Positions 1 to 8,155 of a DNA stretch of 33,902 bases are shown here, piece after piece. The DNA lies in NCBI GenBank assembly GCA_022824735.1, contig JAJDZI010000115.1:1-33902 (forward strand). Direction: 5' to 3'. Each line of letters starts with the position of its first letter. The first letter of the stretch is position 1. Origin of the DNA: Nitrospirales bacterium (lineage in GTDB: Bacteria; Nitrospirota; Nitrospiria; Nitrospirales; UBA8639). The notes below the pieces were generated by a model. The model searched no databases and was not told the origin of the DNA. It worked only from the letters and a program-made list of their open reading frames with translations. The position numbers and the translations under genes were made by a program.

Positions 1-109
1 AACACCCCCTTCAGAACCCCCGGTTCGAATCTCACCCTCGTCTACGGCCAATGGGTAAGGTTGTGGTGGCTCCACTCTGTAAATAAATTAAATCACCACT
101 TTTTATGGT

Positions 110-122
110 ATGGCGGAGAGGG
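110..122. repeat. attL: 13-bp copy of the tRNA-Ser 3' end
   Basis: The sequence atggcggagaggg is identical to 26097-26109, where it forms the 3' terminal CCA, discriminator and acceptor strand of tRNA-Ser(GCT). Duplication of a tRNA 3' end about 26 kb away, with an integrase beside the intact tRNA, is the signature of tyrosine-integrase insertion. The core could be slightly shorter or displaced. Confidence 0.8.
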
Positions 123-139
123 TGTTCTGCAAACGATAC

Positions 140-169
140 GCGAAACCCCTATAAACAGGAGCGTTTCGC
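140..169. repeat. Inverted repeat GCGAAAC/GTTTCGC beside attL
   Basis: Seven-base arms gcgaaac (140-146) and gtttcgc (163-169) flank a 16-nt spacer, 18 bp inside the left att repeat. The position between att core and arm-type repeat suggests a binding site for integrase or the AlpA-like excisionase. This is inference from position only; no equivalent dyad was seen at the right end. Confidence 0.35.
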
Positions 170-183
170 CGATCATGTCATGT

Positions 184-204
184 GTGTTCCCAAGTTTGTT
201 CCCA
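184..204. repeat. Left 21-bp arm-type repeat
   Basis: gtgttcccaagtttgttccca is repeated exactly in direct orientation at 25927-25947, just inside the other island end. It contains two internal gttccca motifs. Terminal repeats of this kind inside both att sites fit integrase arm-type (N-terminal domain) binding sites. It lies 61 bp inside attL; the right copy is about 150 bp inside attR. Confidence 0.6.
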
Positions 205-388
205 CAGACGTAAGCGCTGCCCCCGCATGGGACTCCGTGCGACGGGGCTCCTGTCATGCTATTCCTGTCAGACCTGGATTTCAATTCGGAGGAGGGACAT
301 TATGTCCTGAGCACGCCTGCGAAATCAAGAGGACGACATCCCCCGCACATGTTGGCATCCTCCGCGAATCACAAAGGAGGTGACGCCA

Positions 389-595
389 ATGTCGACCGAT
401 CAAGACGTGCTGCTAACCCGCCGTGAGGTTGAGCGATGCACAGGGCTCAGCCGCAGTACCATTTACAGAAAAATGAGCGACGGCTCCTTTCCGGTGCCGT
501 TGAAAGTCTCTGAGCGGGCCGTACGATGGCGCGAGAGTGACATTCGCGCCTACGTCGATTCGCGCCCGCGCTCGTATGGCGAGACGGCAGCCTGA
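389..595 (+). CDS. AlpA-family excisionase/transcriptional regulator
   Basis: A 68-aa MerR-like winged-helix protein of the AlpA type: LLTRREVERCTGLSRSTIYR is the helix-turn-helix, followed by the typical FPVPLKVSERAVRW segment and a C-terminal helix (ESDIRAYVDSR). AlpA proteins of P4-like elements act as excisionases or regulators of integrase. The start is the ATG at 389 because a strong aaaggaggt site ends 7 nt before it; the GTG at 380 in the ORF track overlaps that site. It lies at the opposite island end from the integrase. Confidence 0.85.
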   Translation: MSTDQDVLLTRREVERCTGLSRSTIYRKMSDGSFPVPLKVSERAVRWRESDIRAYVDSRPRSYGETAA

Positions 596-685
596 CCAGA
601 AAAAGAAACCTGATGAGGTGGCCGGTTCATGGCGGCCTGGGACCAGGCCGCCGGTCTCGCCGACACCTGGAGAGGAGGTTGTCCC

Positions 686-1445
686 ATGCGCATTGAACGC
701 CGTGATCCCACCCTCACATACCCCCGGGCCATCCGAGAAGACAAGCGCCGGCTGGTCCTTGACTGGCTCCTGGAATTTCAATTCTCCTCGGTCGAGCTCC
801 TCGCTCAACGCCTCGGCCTGACGTCCCACAGTTCCTACAAATTCTTTCGCGCGCTCCTCGACGACCAGCTCATCCAACACGTTAAAAGCGTCCATACCCA
901 CCAAGGCCGGGGTCGACCTGTTGCAGGTCGCCGGCCGGGACGTGGCCCACGCCCACACCCAACCCTCACGCTTGAACCGATACGCGCACCTCATGCACGA
1001 CCTGGCCGTGCAACACGCCGTGCTCAAGCGGCTCGCTCACTACAACGAAGTGATTTGGGATCAACACATCAACCTCCTGGAGCAATACGACAAGCCGGAC
1101 GTCCTCATGCACTCCCCGAAGAACTATTGGGTGGCTTTTGAATATGAACGCTGGCGGAAAGAAACAAAGCGCATCTATCTTTCTTTCATGAATCATGCGA
1201 AGGCGCTCATCAAGCGACACTACAGCGGTGTGTACTATCTGTTCGACCGCGAACCCGACCTCGTGCACTACCAGACGCTTTTCGCAGCCCAGGCATGGCC
1301 CGAGTACCACTACCATCGCAAGACCGGCAACATCACACCGGCCGGCACCCATTTCCAGCCTGATACCATTGAGCGCTTACGCGACTGTTTTCTCTTCATT
1401 CACGAGCCTCACAGCGGAACTTATGTGGGTAGCTTGGCAGGCTAA
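686..1445 (+). pseudogene. Replication-relaxation (MobC-like) winged-helix protein, frameshifted
   Basis: Two overlapping frames form one protein of about 250 aa. The first (ATG 686, agaggagg site 7 nt upstream) gives a winged-helix segment (VLDWLLEFQFSSVELLAQRL) up to VHT. The second resumes with TKAGVDLLQVAGRD and runs to the stop at 1445. Removing one C from the CCC run near 897-899 joins them in frame. The C-terminal half (PDVLMHSPKNYWVAFEYERW, then LSFMNHAKALIKRHYSGVYYLF) has the predicted-nuclease-like layout of replication-relaxation proteins, which accompany AlpA genes and mobilisation modules. Family assignment is by pattern only. The single-base indel could be decay or a sequence error. 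Confidence 0.6.
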
Positions 1446-1539
1446 ACCGTAGGACTTTACAGCATGCCATGAAGCAGGGCTTTCTTGATCGCCACTTCAA
1501 GCTGCTCCATGGTGGGATGTTTCTATGGTGGAACTGGTA

Positions 1540-2485
1540 TCATGATTTGCCCTCGTTGCTCCAGGCATCCATCGTGTCCTCAAACTTCTTCGCTAAGGCT
1601 GCGAACCCTTCTGAGCTAGGATGCATATCGTCATGCCAAGGATATAACGTCGTAACATGACGACAGTCGAGGTAGTGGACTTTTTCATATGTGTTCCCAG
1701 CTTCCTTGATGACCATGTTTAATCTGTCCAGTACGCACGCCATAATCGAATTCATAAGATTATCAGGAATTCCTAGTTCTTGCAGATGCTGACCGATCCA
1801 AGTGCCTCCACCAACGAGCGGACGCGGGTAGTCGTATCCGTAAGTAAGCACTTTCAGGGAAGGGAATTGTGATATTACCTCATTCAACAAGAATTGGTAA
1901 TTACGCTTAATCTCAGTAAGGGCTTGCTCCCCTGCCTCTGTTAGGTACTCATTCATTGGTCAATCTGGTTCATACGAATGTAGATAAGATCCATTCGCTA
2001 ACCCTTCTTGAAGGTCATTGCCGCCAGCACTTAGCATGAAATAGTCTGTCGTGTTGGAGATCACCCGCAGGCAGGTATTCCTTATTCTGCAGAATCTTTT
2101 TAAGGGTATGCCCCCAATAGGCAATATCTGTAATACTGAAGCGGTTATTGAATCGAATCCACTCGACAATATCGGACCGCAAGAACGCGAAAGAGGGAAA
2201 ACAGAACCAAGAGTCACCTTCCGCGACAACGTGACTCTTTCCCTCGTGGGAGAAAAGCTTCAACTGTACATCGCGTTCGTTATACGATTGCCGCAGTAGT
2301 TGATAGATCTCGCCGTCAACATCGTAGTCAGCATCTGGCTGATTGGTTAACGCATCTGAGCGGAAAGAAAGTTTGGGAATCGGTGAATTAGGTTCGAATT
2401 GGACATAACCCCACAATATCTGAGTGGGCATTGAGCGTTGATTGATAGCATCTCTGAATTCCGCGAAGGACAATTTCTTCGTCAT
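1540..2485 (-). pseudogene. SGNH/GDSL-type hydrolase, broken by a 4-bp duplication and a stop
   Basis: Three pieces of one protein of about 315 aa. Piece 1 starts at ATG 2485 (gaggtg site) and carries block I (AEGDSWF). Piece 2 carries block III (SAGGNDLQ). Piece 3 carries the Asp/His block (DDMHPSSEGF). These are the Ser, Gly/Asn and Asp-His motifs of SGNH esterase-like enzymes. Pieces 1 and 2 are split at a tandem ctgcctgc near 2070; removing one 4-nt unit restores KEYLRVISNTTDYF. Pieces 2 and 3 are in the same frame, separated by one TGA at 1960-1962 (YEPD, stop, PMNEYL). The substrate is unknown. With two independent lesions the gene is almost certainly inactive. Confidence 0.7.
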
Positions 2486-2589
2486 AGGACACCTCATCAA
2501 TGGTTATAGTGTTTGCCGAGTTACCTGCATCATGCCCTATCCAGATGGGGAGGCGGGGGGAAACATGGGGAAGGAGGTATATACTTCCC

Positions 2590-3611
2590 CTACGTTGGCT
2601 CTGTTCCTCCACGCTTCATGCGGTCTTCCTGGTTAAACTTTTCAGTTTCGTCATCCAGGACCTTGTTAATGAACGCAACAAAGACTGACGTGTCTTCGAC
2701 GAAATGCCGCCACTGCTGCCTTTGGGCAGGCTCCCACGCATAGCGTTTCTTGTGAAGCTTCACGTCAATGTCAAAATATTGCAGCATGTCTTGGAGCGTG
2801 GCGACGGGACGGTTCTTGGGTTGCGACTGTTGACTTGGTGGGTTTGTCGTCAAGGCCACGAGAGTAGAGGTATATGTGCCACGGGGGAGGCTCTTCCGAT
2901 GTGCACTCTCAAGGTAATCTTGTTCCTCCTTAGGAAGGGCGCGATAGAGACCGGTGAGCCAGTGACCTGGCTTGTAGCCATGTCCGCGACGCACCAAGAG
3001 GAGCTTGAGCAGTAATTCGAGCGCGATGCCGAGGTTAAAATGGGCTGCCGTTTTCATCGACATCCAATCCCACACGGTTTTCCCGTCCTTGGAACTTAGG
3101 CCACGCTTCACTATATGGTGTTCGACGACCTCTGCAGTCGCCGCGAAGTCGCGGGTCATCCTAATCAACAAGGGAATATCCACCTCATCGATTTTCGGAG
3201 ATTGCTCCTTCACGAGCTTGTTTCCCATCTTGAGCCTTCCTTTCTCTGAAACGCGCCCCAGTTGTTCAATGGCGTTTTTCAAGCGTTCCTGCCGTTGGCC
3301 TTGTTCGGTGTTCTGATTGGCCTTTGCCTGTTCCTCCGTGACCTTGGCTTGCGTTCTCGTAACATCGGCTTGTGCCTGTGTGGATTCCTCCATCGCCTTG
3401 GCGCGTCTATTGGCGATCATGGCTTGTAGGGCAAGCAGGATACCCCCATGCCGATTCCCAGAAAGGTCAGGATTTCGTTTTTCTTGGACAACCCCCAAAC
3501 CTCGGATAACCCCAAACGTCGGCCGACCCACGCTTCAACAGTTTCACAGAACATGACAGCCACAAAAGTCGAAAACAGCACGACGAGCAGACTGCACAGA
3601 AAGGCCAACAA
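2590..3611 (-). pseudogene. Membrane-anchored coiled-coil protein with HEPN-like C-terminus, frameshifted
   Basis: The upstream frame (TTG near 3611) encodes a transmembrane segment (LLVVLFSTFVAVMF) and GLSKKNEILTFLGIGMG; a frame one base away continues GGILLALQAMIANRRAKAME. Restoring one G in the GGGGG run near 3440 fuses them. Next come a Gln/Ala/Lys-rich coiled coil (roughly residues 85-125) and a helical C-terminal domain with NLGIALELLLKLLL and GHWLTGLYRALP, the layout of HEPN-like folds, although a clean RX4-6H motif is not evident. The true N-terminus may lie further upstream (ATG near 3666), because removing one C near 3617 extends the frame. Function unknown; a membrane-linked RNase or effector is a guess. 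Confidence 0.5.
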
Positions 3612-4023
3612 AGGGTGCGTCTTGACATTGAATCAGATTTGTGATGGCAGTCTTAACGGTAGGCATATGGCTTTTTCTATCAATTTTCGTATCACTATAC
3701 ATAAATTCCCAAAACTCAGAGGTGGTCGGACTATTTTGAACAGTTTGCAAGCTGTCGATAAGTGGATCTCCGCGCTGGGCATGTCGCCGCCTGGAGTGAC
3801 TGGACTGGTTGAAATTCAGATTTCCCAAGCTACCTCTCTTAACCGTATGCAAAATTGATGGTACATTTTCTCAGCATCTTCATAGCCAGCTATAAATAAA
3901 CAGCTTTTTAAGATTCAAAGATTCGTTCGTTGAATGCCACGTTCAATCATAACGCCAACGGCACCTTGAACCAACCATCTTTCATTGCGATTAAGTACCA
4001 CTCTTTCCTTTCATTTTGTGTAG

Positions 4024-4083
4024 GGACAGGTCTGCGTGCCTGTCCGAGCTCCGTAGGTCAGGTTAGCGAAGCGTAACCTGACC
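4024..4083. repeat. Two adjacent hairpins, REP/MITE-like, in a 340-bp gene-free stretch
   Basis: Between the membrane protein and the antitoxin (about 3670-4194) no gene is supported. The stretch holds two hairpins: ggacagg/cctgtcc (4024-4030, 4039-4045, 8-nt loop) and a perfect 10-bp stem ggtcaggtta/taacctgacc (4056-4065, 4074-4083, loop gcgaagcg). Paired palindromes of this form are typical of dispersed REP elements, and no copy is seen elsewhere in the window. Confidence 0.5.
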
Positions 4084-4194
4084 TCTTCGCTAAGGCCCCT
4101 CCAAAAGTCAGGGTGGTCCTCGCTTCTTGACGCCAATATGGCAGGGAATGATAATAGACATAGTCTGACCATCATGCGAAGGGAGTTCTGTGCC

Positions 4195-4419
4195 GTGAGT
4201 CCGAAATTGCAGGAAGAGTTGCTCAAGGAAATGGCTCGGCTATCGCAAGAAGAGCAACAGAGAGTAGTCGCCTACGCGAAGAGCCTGGCTGCATGGCCCA
4301 CAGGGAAGGCCAGGAAGGATTTGGTGAGATTCGCTGGAGCGATTGATCCGGATGATCTCAAGCAGATGGCCGCGGTCATCGAGGAGGGCTGCGAAAGGAT
4401 AAACGAGAGTGAGTGGTAG
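4195..4419 (+). CDS. Antitoxin of a VapBC-type toxin-antitoxin pair
   Basis: A 74-aa protein from GTG 4195, chosen because agggag lies 9 nt upstream and the conserved part begins there (SPKLQEELLKEMARLSQEEQ). The N-terminal amphipathic helix and the C-terminal tail RFAGAIDPDDLKQM and EEGCERINESEW are typical of small antitoxins encoded upstream of PIN-domain toxins; the acidic tail probably wraps the toxin. It overlaps the toxin start by 11 bp, so the two are co-transcribed and probably translationally coupled. No DNA-binding domain is evident, so autoregulation is uncertain. Confidence 0.7.
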   Translation: MSPKLQEELLKEMARLSQEEQQRVVAYAKSLAAWPTGKARKDLVRFAGAIDPDDLKQMAAVIEEGCERINESEW

Positions 4420-4798
4420 TGTCCTTCTGGACACCAACATTCTCATCGGTATCCTCGCGAAGGACGAAGCCATTCTTTCCCGTTTGGTGGAAACAGACGC
4501 AGTTTTCCTTCCAAGCATCGCACTTGGCGAACTGTATTTCGGAGCATTTAAGTCAGCTCATCCCGATGACAACGCCGAACGTATTGATCGTTTGGCGGCT
4601 TCCACGGCCATCCTCTACTGCGATGGCACCACCGCTCTGCACTATGGACGGATCAAGACAGGTCTACGTGCAAAGGGCCGGCCGATTCCTGAAAATGACA
4701 TCTGGATCGCAGCAATCGCGCAGCAACACGGCCTGACCGTCGTCTCCCGGGACCTGCACTTTAGGGAAATCGAGCACCTGCCTGTCGAGGACTGGTGA
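4409..4798 (+). CDS. vapC: PIN-domain toxin ribonuclease (VapC family)
   Basis: A 129-aa PIN-domain protein of the usual VapC length. The acidic catalytic residues are in place: Asp in VLLDTNILIG near the N-terminus, Glu in ALGELYFGA, Asp in ENDIWIAAIA and Asp in TVVSRDLHF. VapC toxins cleave RNA (tRNA or rRNA) in a Mg2+-dependent manner when released from the antitoxin. The GTG start lies inside the end of the antitoxin gene. The reading frame is intact, unlike many neighbours; such pairs often stabilise islands. Confidence 0.88.
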   Translation: MSGSVLLDTNILIGILAKDEAILSRLVETDAVFLPSIALGELYFGAFKSAHPDDNAERIDRLAASTAILYCDGTTALHYGRIKTGLRAKGRPIPENDIWIAAIAQQHGLTVVSRDLHFREIEHLPVEDW

Positions 4799-4886
4799 TC
4801 AGCGAAAGTTGGATCTACCAGTCAACACGCTTAAATAATAGGGCAACATAATCTGTAAAAACAGGACTTATTTATAGGAAGTGCAT

Positions 4887-5507
4887 ATGGGTATTTTCTC
4901 ACGCTTGTTTCAAGGTGCTGATAAACAAGTCGAGGCGGCATTGGAAGAACTCTACTCAAAAGCCTGCGTCTCGTATAGCGGTCAATCGATTGCAGAAGCC
5001 AGAAGAACTGTGCGTGAAGCCATCAAAGGGTGTAAGGAATAAGCGCGGCAGGAGGGTACTGATAAGTTGCCTGAAAACTTCGGAACATTATTGATTACCA
5101 AATCAGAGGAGCTTCACGTCATGGGTTTCACGATCGTTCAGAATGCAAGGGCAGACGACGCTTGTGATGAAGACATAAAACAGTAGTGGAACCTTCACGA
5201 CCTTCAACGACGGATGGTGATTTGGCACGAAAATGCACTCCGTTATGCAAATTGCGTATCTTTTCAGGAGGACGGTTTGGAAGCTGATAAAGCTATGGCA
5301 AGGCTTCGGGTTATTTTTCCAATGTATGGTGATTCAAATGACAACACCCACACAAGTGGTGACGACAGGCCACTGCGTCATGAATTGCGAGGTCGCGTCG
5401 ACCGATACCGAGAGCGTTACAGTCCGCAGGAAGTTGCTGAGGCTCGCAAGCATTTTACTCCATTCAATGCATTCGTGAGATCTGAGATGAGAAATGGCCC
5501 CCTCTAA
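4887..5507 (+). pseudogene. Hypothetical protein with two in-frame stop codons
   Basis: One frame runs from ATG 4887 to the stop at 5507, interrupted only by TAA (5040-5042) and TAG (5184-5186). The translation is coherent across both (AIKGCKE, stop, ARQEGTDKLPENFG; DEDIKQ, stop, WNLHDLQRRMVIW), which implies one ancestral protein of about 206 aa. The first piece (MGIFSRLFQGADKQVEAAL) is only 51 aa, too short for the ORF track. The remainder is helical and charged with no recognised domain. Two different stop codons argue for nonsense decay rather than recoding. The last piece, from 5214, is the 97-aa ORF in the track. Confidence 0.65.
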
Positions 5508-5606
5508 TCTGCACGTTGCAGCGGGACTGGTGCTCGCGTTACTCGCGCCCCGGCCGCTGATCGCGAACGTTGGTCAGGCCGATCTCCGTGAAAGGAGCGA
5601 GCACTC

Positions 5607-6401
5607 ATGATCCAACTCTATTCTGGAAGTGGATCTCAGGAGGTTGAGGTACTTGATGAGACCTTATCGGATCAGGATTGGGCAGCCACCCGGAGCACCG
5701 TCGTTCGCCGGCTTGAATCCAGAAAAGGGGGACGGCAGGCGGCAGAACTGCTCGCCAGCATACCTTTCGAGTTGCGCAATGGCACAAACGGTTTTAATGA
5801 CGAGTTTTTGATCCTCTACTATAAATGCCCCGTAGACCGATACACTGAATTGGCGGAAACGTATGAAGAGAATAATCTTAAGCACGAATATTGCCAGATC
5901 GCAGAGGCTATGAACGAGGCCAGGTACTCTGTACGGTTCATCGTCCTGGATTTAGATCCAGAATCTGGCCCGGCACCAGTGGCGACGCCTACCTTAACGA
6001 CCCGTAGCGATTCCGTCGAACGGGCTCTTGCAGACGCTGAGGAGCTTATTTACAGTCAGGGCGCAGCCAGTGGAGTGGATCGCGTACACACCGCACTGCA
6101 TGGGTACCTCAAGGGCATTGCAGAGCAGGCATCCATCCAGTTCCCGGACGACGCCGGCATCACGACCCTGTTTAAACTCCTCCGCAAATCTCACCCGGCG
6201 CTTCGTGTTCCAGAGCCGCGCGCAGGCGATATCGACCTTGTCATCCGATCCCTCTCCACTATCCTTGATGCGCTGAACCCGATTCGCAATAAAGCGAGCA
6301 GGGCTCACCCGACCGATGCAGTTCTCCAGGAACCGGAGGCCATGCTCGTGATTAATAGCGTGAGGACACTGCTACATTATTTAGATGCAAAGCTGCGATA
6401 G
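5607..6401 (+). CDS. Abortive-infection family protein (Abi_C domain)
   Basis: A 264-aa intact protein. The C-terminal half (about residues 135-262) matches the Abi_C pattern: ASGVDRVHTALHGYL, LFKLLRKSHPAL, ALNPIRNKASRAHP and AMLVINSVRTLLHYL. RNKASRAH is an R-X6-H arrangement like that of HEPN ribonucleases, with which Abi_C domains are usually compared. The N-terminal half is a mixed alpha/beta domain without clear assignment. The start is supported by aaaggag about 12 nt upstream. Proteins of this class lie in phage-defence islands and are thought to halt host growth on infection; the trigger is not visible here. Confidence 0.75.
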   Translation: MIQLYSGSGSQEVEVLDETLSDQDWAATRSTVVRRLESRKGGRQAAELLASIPFELRNGTNGFNDEFLILYYKCPVDRYTELAETYEENNLKHEYCQIAEAMNEARYSVRFIVLDLDPESGPAPVATPTLTTRSDSVERALADAEELIYSQGAASGVDRVHTALHGYLKGIAEQASIQFPDDAGITTLFKLLRKSHPALRVPEPRAGDIDLVIRSLSTILDALNPIRNKASRAHPTDAVLQEPEAMLVINSVRTLLHYLDAKLR

Positions 6402-6515
6402 CGACCAACTGCCTAACTTCGCGCTATAGCGGCCGCACTCGTGCTTAAGACGTTTGCTGATAAATTGTAGTAGCGCCCCACCTAGCGTGGGATTAACCAC
6501 ATCAGAGAGAAGAGC

Positions 6516-7149
6516 ATGGACCACAACGTGAGGAGGTCATGGGAGGAGTTCCTAAACCCGGAGGTCACGCGTCCTCGCCTTATCGCTGCCTCCATCTACA
6601 TTGCTGGATTCGAGGTCCTCAAGGAAGCCATCGTGGATCACATACGCGACTTCTTTGGGATGGGCTTAGATGAGTCCGGTGACACCGTCGATCCCAGGTA
6701 CCAGTCTGATGTCCTCGCTCGGAATAAGAGCCCCGTCTACGCCAGTCTTGGTTGGCTGAAGGAGATGAACGTGATCAATGACGCCGACATAGGTGTCTTC
6801 GATCGCGTCAAAGCCTGCCGAAATACGCTTGCGCACAATTTGTTCTCGACGTTGGCCTCAGAGGGCTTGCCACCCGATTTCGAGCAGCGCTTCACGGAGA
6901 TGGTTGAGCTGCTCCATAAGGTCGAAGTGTGGTGGATCGTCAACTACGAGATCCCCATCAACCCAGATTACGACGGAAACCACATCGACGAAGAGGAAAT
7001 CGTGCCAGGTCGGCTCGCGGGCATTCAACTCCTGCGGGACATCGCCCTAGGGGACGAGAAGCGAAGCCGGTTCTATTACGAGGAATTTCGCAAGCAAAGT
7101 GGGGGTGGCCGACAAGGCGATGCGCCGCATGGCTTTCGACCGCCGCTGA
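6516..7149 (+). pseudogene. HEPN-like protein, frameshifted near its C-terminus
   Basis: A helical protein of about 210 aa. FDRVKACRNTLAHNLF contains an R-N-X3-H (RX4H) motif, the HEPN ribonuclease signature, at about residue 105. The ORF track shows a 333-aa ORF, but residues after FRKQ look like non-coding translation. Deleting one A from the AAA at 7096-7098 gives KQVGVADKAMRRMAFDRR and a stop at 7147-7149. The downstream frame then belongs to the separate gene at 7191. The HEPN motif lies upstream of the lesion, so a fusion protein could keep the active site. Substrate unknown; defence or toxin role inferred from motif and context. Confidence 0.55.
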
Positions 7150-7190
7150 TCGCCAAACCTTTGACAGACACAAGAAAAGAGGAGACCGAC

Positions 7191-7517
7191 ATGGACTTTA
7201 CTGACAGACAAAAGACAAAGATCACCCGCATGATCACCAGAGGTGAAAAAATGGATACGATCGCGAGGGAGATCGGAGGGAATTGTACGTGGAAGGACAT
7301 CCAACAGTTTTGTTGGGAATCTGGGTATATGAGCTGGCGGGGCTCAAAAAGGATGATATCAAATCGGCTGAAACGGTTCAAAGCGGCTGGAACACAAGCG
7401 GAACGGGAAAGACTCGCGACGGAAATTGACGAAGCCGTTAGCTACCTTTACTACTGCGCAAAAGAAATGCGGAGCCGCATCGTCGCGATTGAAAAAGCTT
7501 TGAAGCACATCTCTTGA
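7191..7517 (+). CDS. Small HTH-like protein downstream of HEPN gene
   Basis: A 108-aa protein from ATG 7191, chosen because gaggag precedes it with a 6-nt spacer and because the preceding frame reads as non-coding. The N-terminal part (TDRQKTKITRMITRGEKMDTIAREI) has the spacing of a helix-turn-helix. The C-terminal third is helical (EIDEAVSYLYYCAKEMRSR). The stop of the repaired HEPN gene lies 41 bp upstream, so the two are likely one transcript; a HEPN toxin with a small DNA-binding partner is a possible reading. No family is recognised. Confidence 0.55.
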   Translation: MDFTDRQKTKITRMITRGEKMDTIAREIGGNCTWKDIQQFCWESGYMSWRGSKRMISNRLKRFKAAGTQAERERLATEIDEAVSYLYYCAKEMRSRIVAIEKALKHIS

Positions 7518-7727
7518 CTCGTTGTCGAACCAAGGGTTCAACCGACCGCTGTTAAACGCACGTTGCGCTTTGCGGTGGTCTGCGACCCGAAAATTGATCC
7601 GGTCTGGCGGTGATGTTTTTAGCAAAAATCGCCTCCCCCCTCACGAGTGATGTTCTCCCAGGGAATTGGGCCAAGTATAATGCGAAAAATCTCATTCAGG
7701 GCGTCCGGCCTGGAAGGAGGTTTTTCG

Positions 7728-7967
7728 ACGAAAAAGTCGAAGTGTAACGAGGAGCAATTTGCGGTGGCCCTGCACCAACATGAAGCGGGGTCCCCGGTGG
7801 GGGAAGTGACCCGTAAACTGGGGGTCTCGGAGCAGACCTTCTACCGGTGGAAGAAGAGGTTCGGGGGGTTGGCCCCCTCCGAGGTTCGCCGGTTGAAACA
7901 ACTGGAAGAGGAGAACCGGTGCTTGAAGCAGATGGTGGCGGACTTGAGTCTGGACCGGCACCTGTGA
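7728..7967 (+). pseudogene. IS3-family orfA, start codon lost
   Basis: KSKCNEEQFAVALHQ, then VTRKLGVSEQTFYRWKKRFG and the leucine-zipper segment RLKQLEEENRCLKQM, are the HTH and zipper of IS3 OrfA. The expected ATG before KKSK is ACG at 7728, with ggagg 7 nt upstream, which suggests loss of the native start. The frame ends early at TGA 7965-7967 (SLDRHL, stop), before the usual QEVLRKK that still reads on in frame. The upstream ATG in the ORF track (7647) is probably not the native start. Confidence 0.7.
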
Positions 7968-7968
7968 C

Positions 7969-8101
7969 AGGAGGTGCTCCGAAAAAAGCTCTGAAGCCAG
8001 CGCGGGTGAAGGCGGTGGCGCGTTGGCTGGTGGATCGGTTTGGGGTGAGTGCTCGGCGGGCCTGTCGGGCGGTCCGGTTGCCCCGGTCGACCTGGCTCTA
8101 A
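7969..8101 (+). pseudogene. IS3-family orfB, 5' fragment
   Basis: The -1 frame after the A6G run encodes KKALKPARVKAVARWLVDRF and RRACRAVRLPRSTWL, the N-terminal HTH_21-type region of IS3 OrfB, then stops. No DDE residues remain. Confidence 0.65.
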
Positions 8102-8155
8102 ACGGGCGGAACGTCAATTGTACGGGCACGGGATGACGACGCGCACTCCATCATG

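Larger units (their letters stand above)
1..388. other. Left flank and island end, no gene supported
   Basis: No credible coding gene. The 92-aa ORF at 105-383 runs through the att repeat, the dyad and the arm-type repeat listed separately and has no recognisable domain. Bases 1-109 lie outside the left att repeat and would be the chromosome (or a neighbouring element) that originally followed the tRNA-Ser 3' end. A T-loop-like ggttcgaat at 22-30 does not fold into a tRNA. The 3' edge of the stretch holds the AlpA ribosome binding site aaaggaggt at 373-381. Confidence 0.6.
7645..8150 (+). mobile_element. IS3-family insertion sequence remnant
   Basis: The piece holds a broken orfA and the first part of orfB with the A6G slippery run (gaaaaaag, 7981-7988) used by IS3 elements for -1 frameshifting. 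Almost all of orfB, including the DDE catalytic core, is missing, so the copy cannot transpose. Exact ends and terminal inverted repeats could not be fixed. It lies between the small HTH gene and the 3' end of the EVE/PD-(D/E)XK gene. Confidence 0.75.

Noticed and set aside
1-50. tRNA-like 3' end with ggttcgaat T-loop
   Set aside because: The T-stem does not pair (cccgg against ctcac) and the distance to cca is wrong for a tRNA. The 5' part is outside the window, so a degenerate tRNA cannot be excluded.
105-383. 92-aa ORF at the left island end
   Set aside because: It crosses att, dyad and arm-type repeats and has no domain or ribosome binding site.
4887-5507. Programmed stop-codon readthrough
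   Set aside because: The stops are TAA and TAG in one gene, with TGA and TAG in other nearby genes; simple nonsense decay explains all.
6516-7517. 333-aa HEPN-HTH fusion protein
   Set aside because: The linker region reads as non-coding, and a one-base repair gives two proper genes with separate start signals.
7997-8129. 145-aa proline-rich minus-strand ORF 7692-8129
   Set aside because: It is antisense to the IS3 orfA/orfB remnant.
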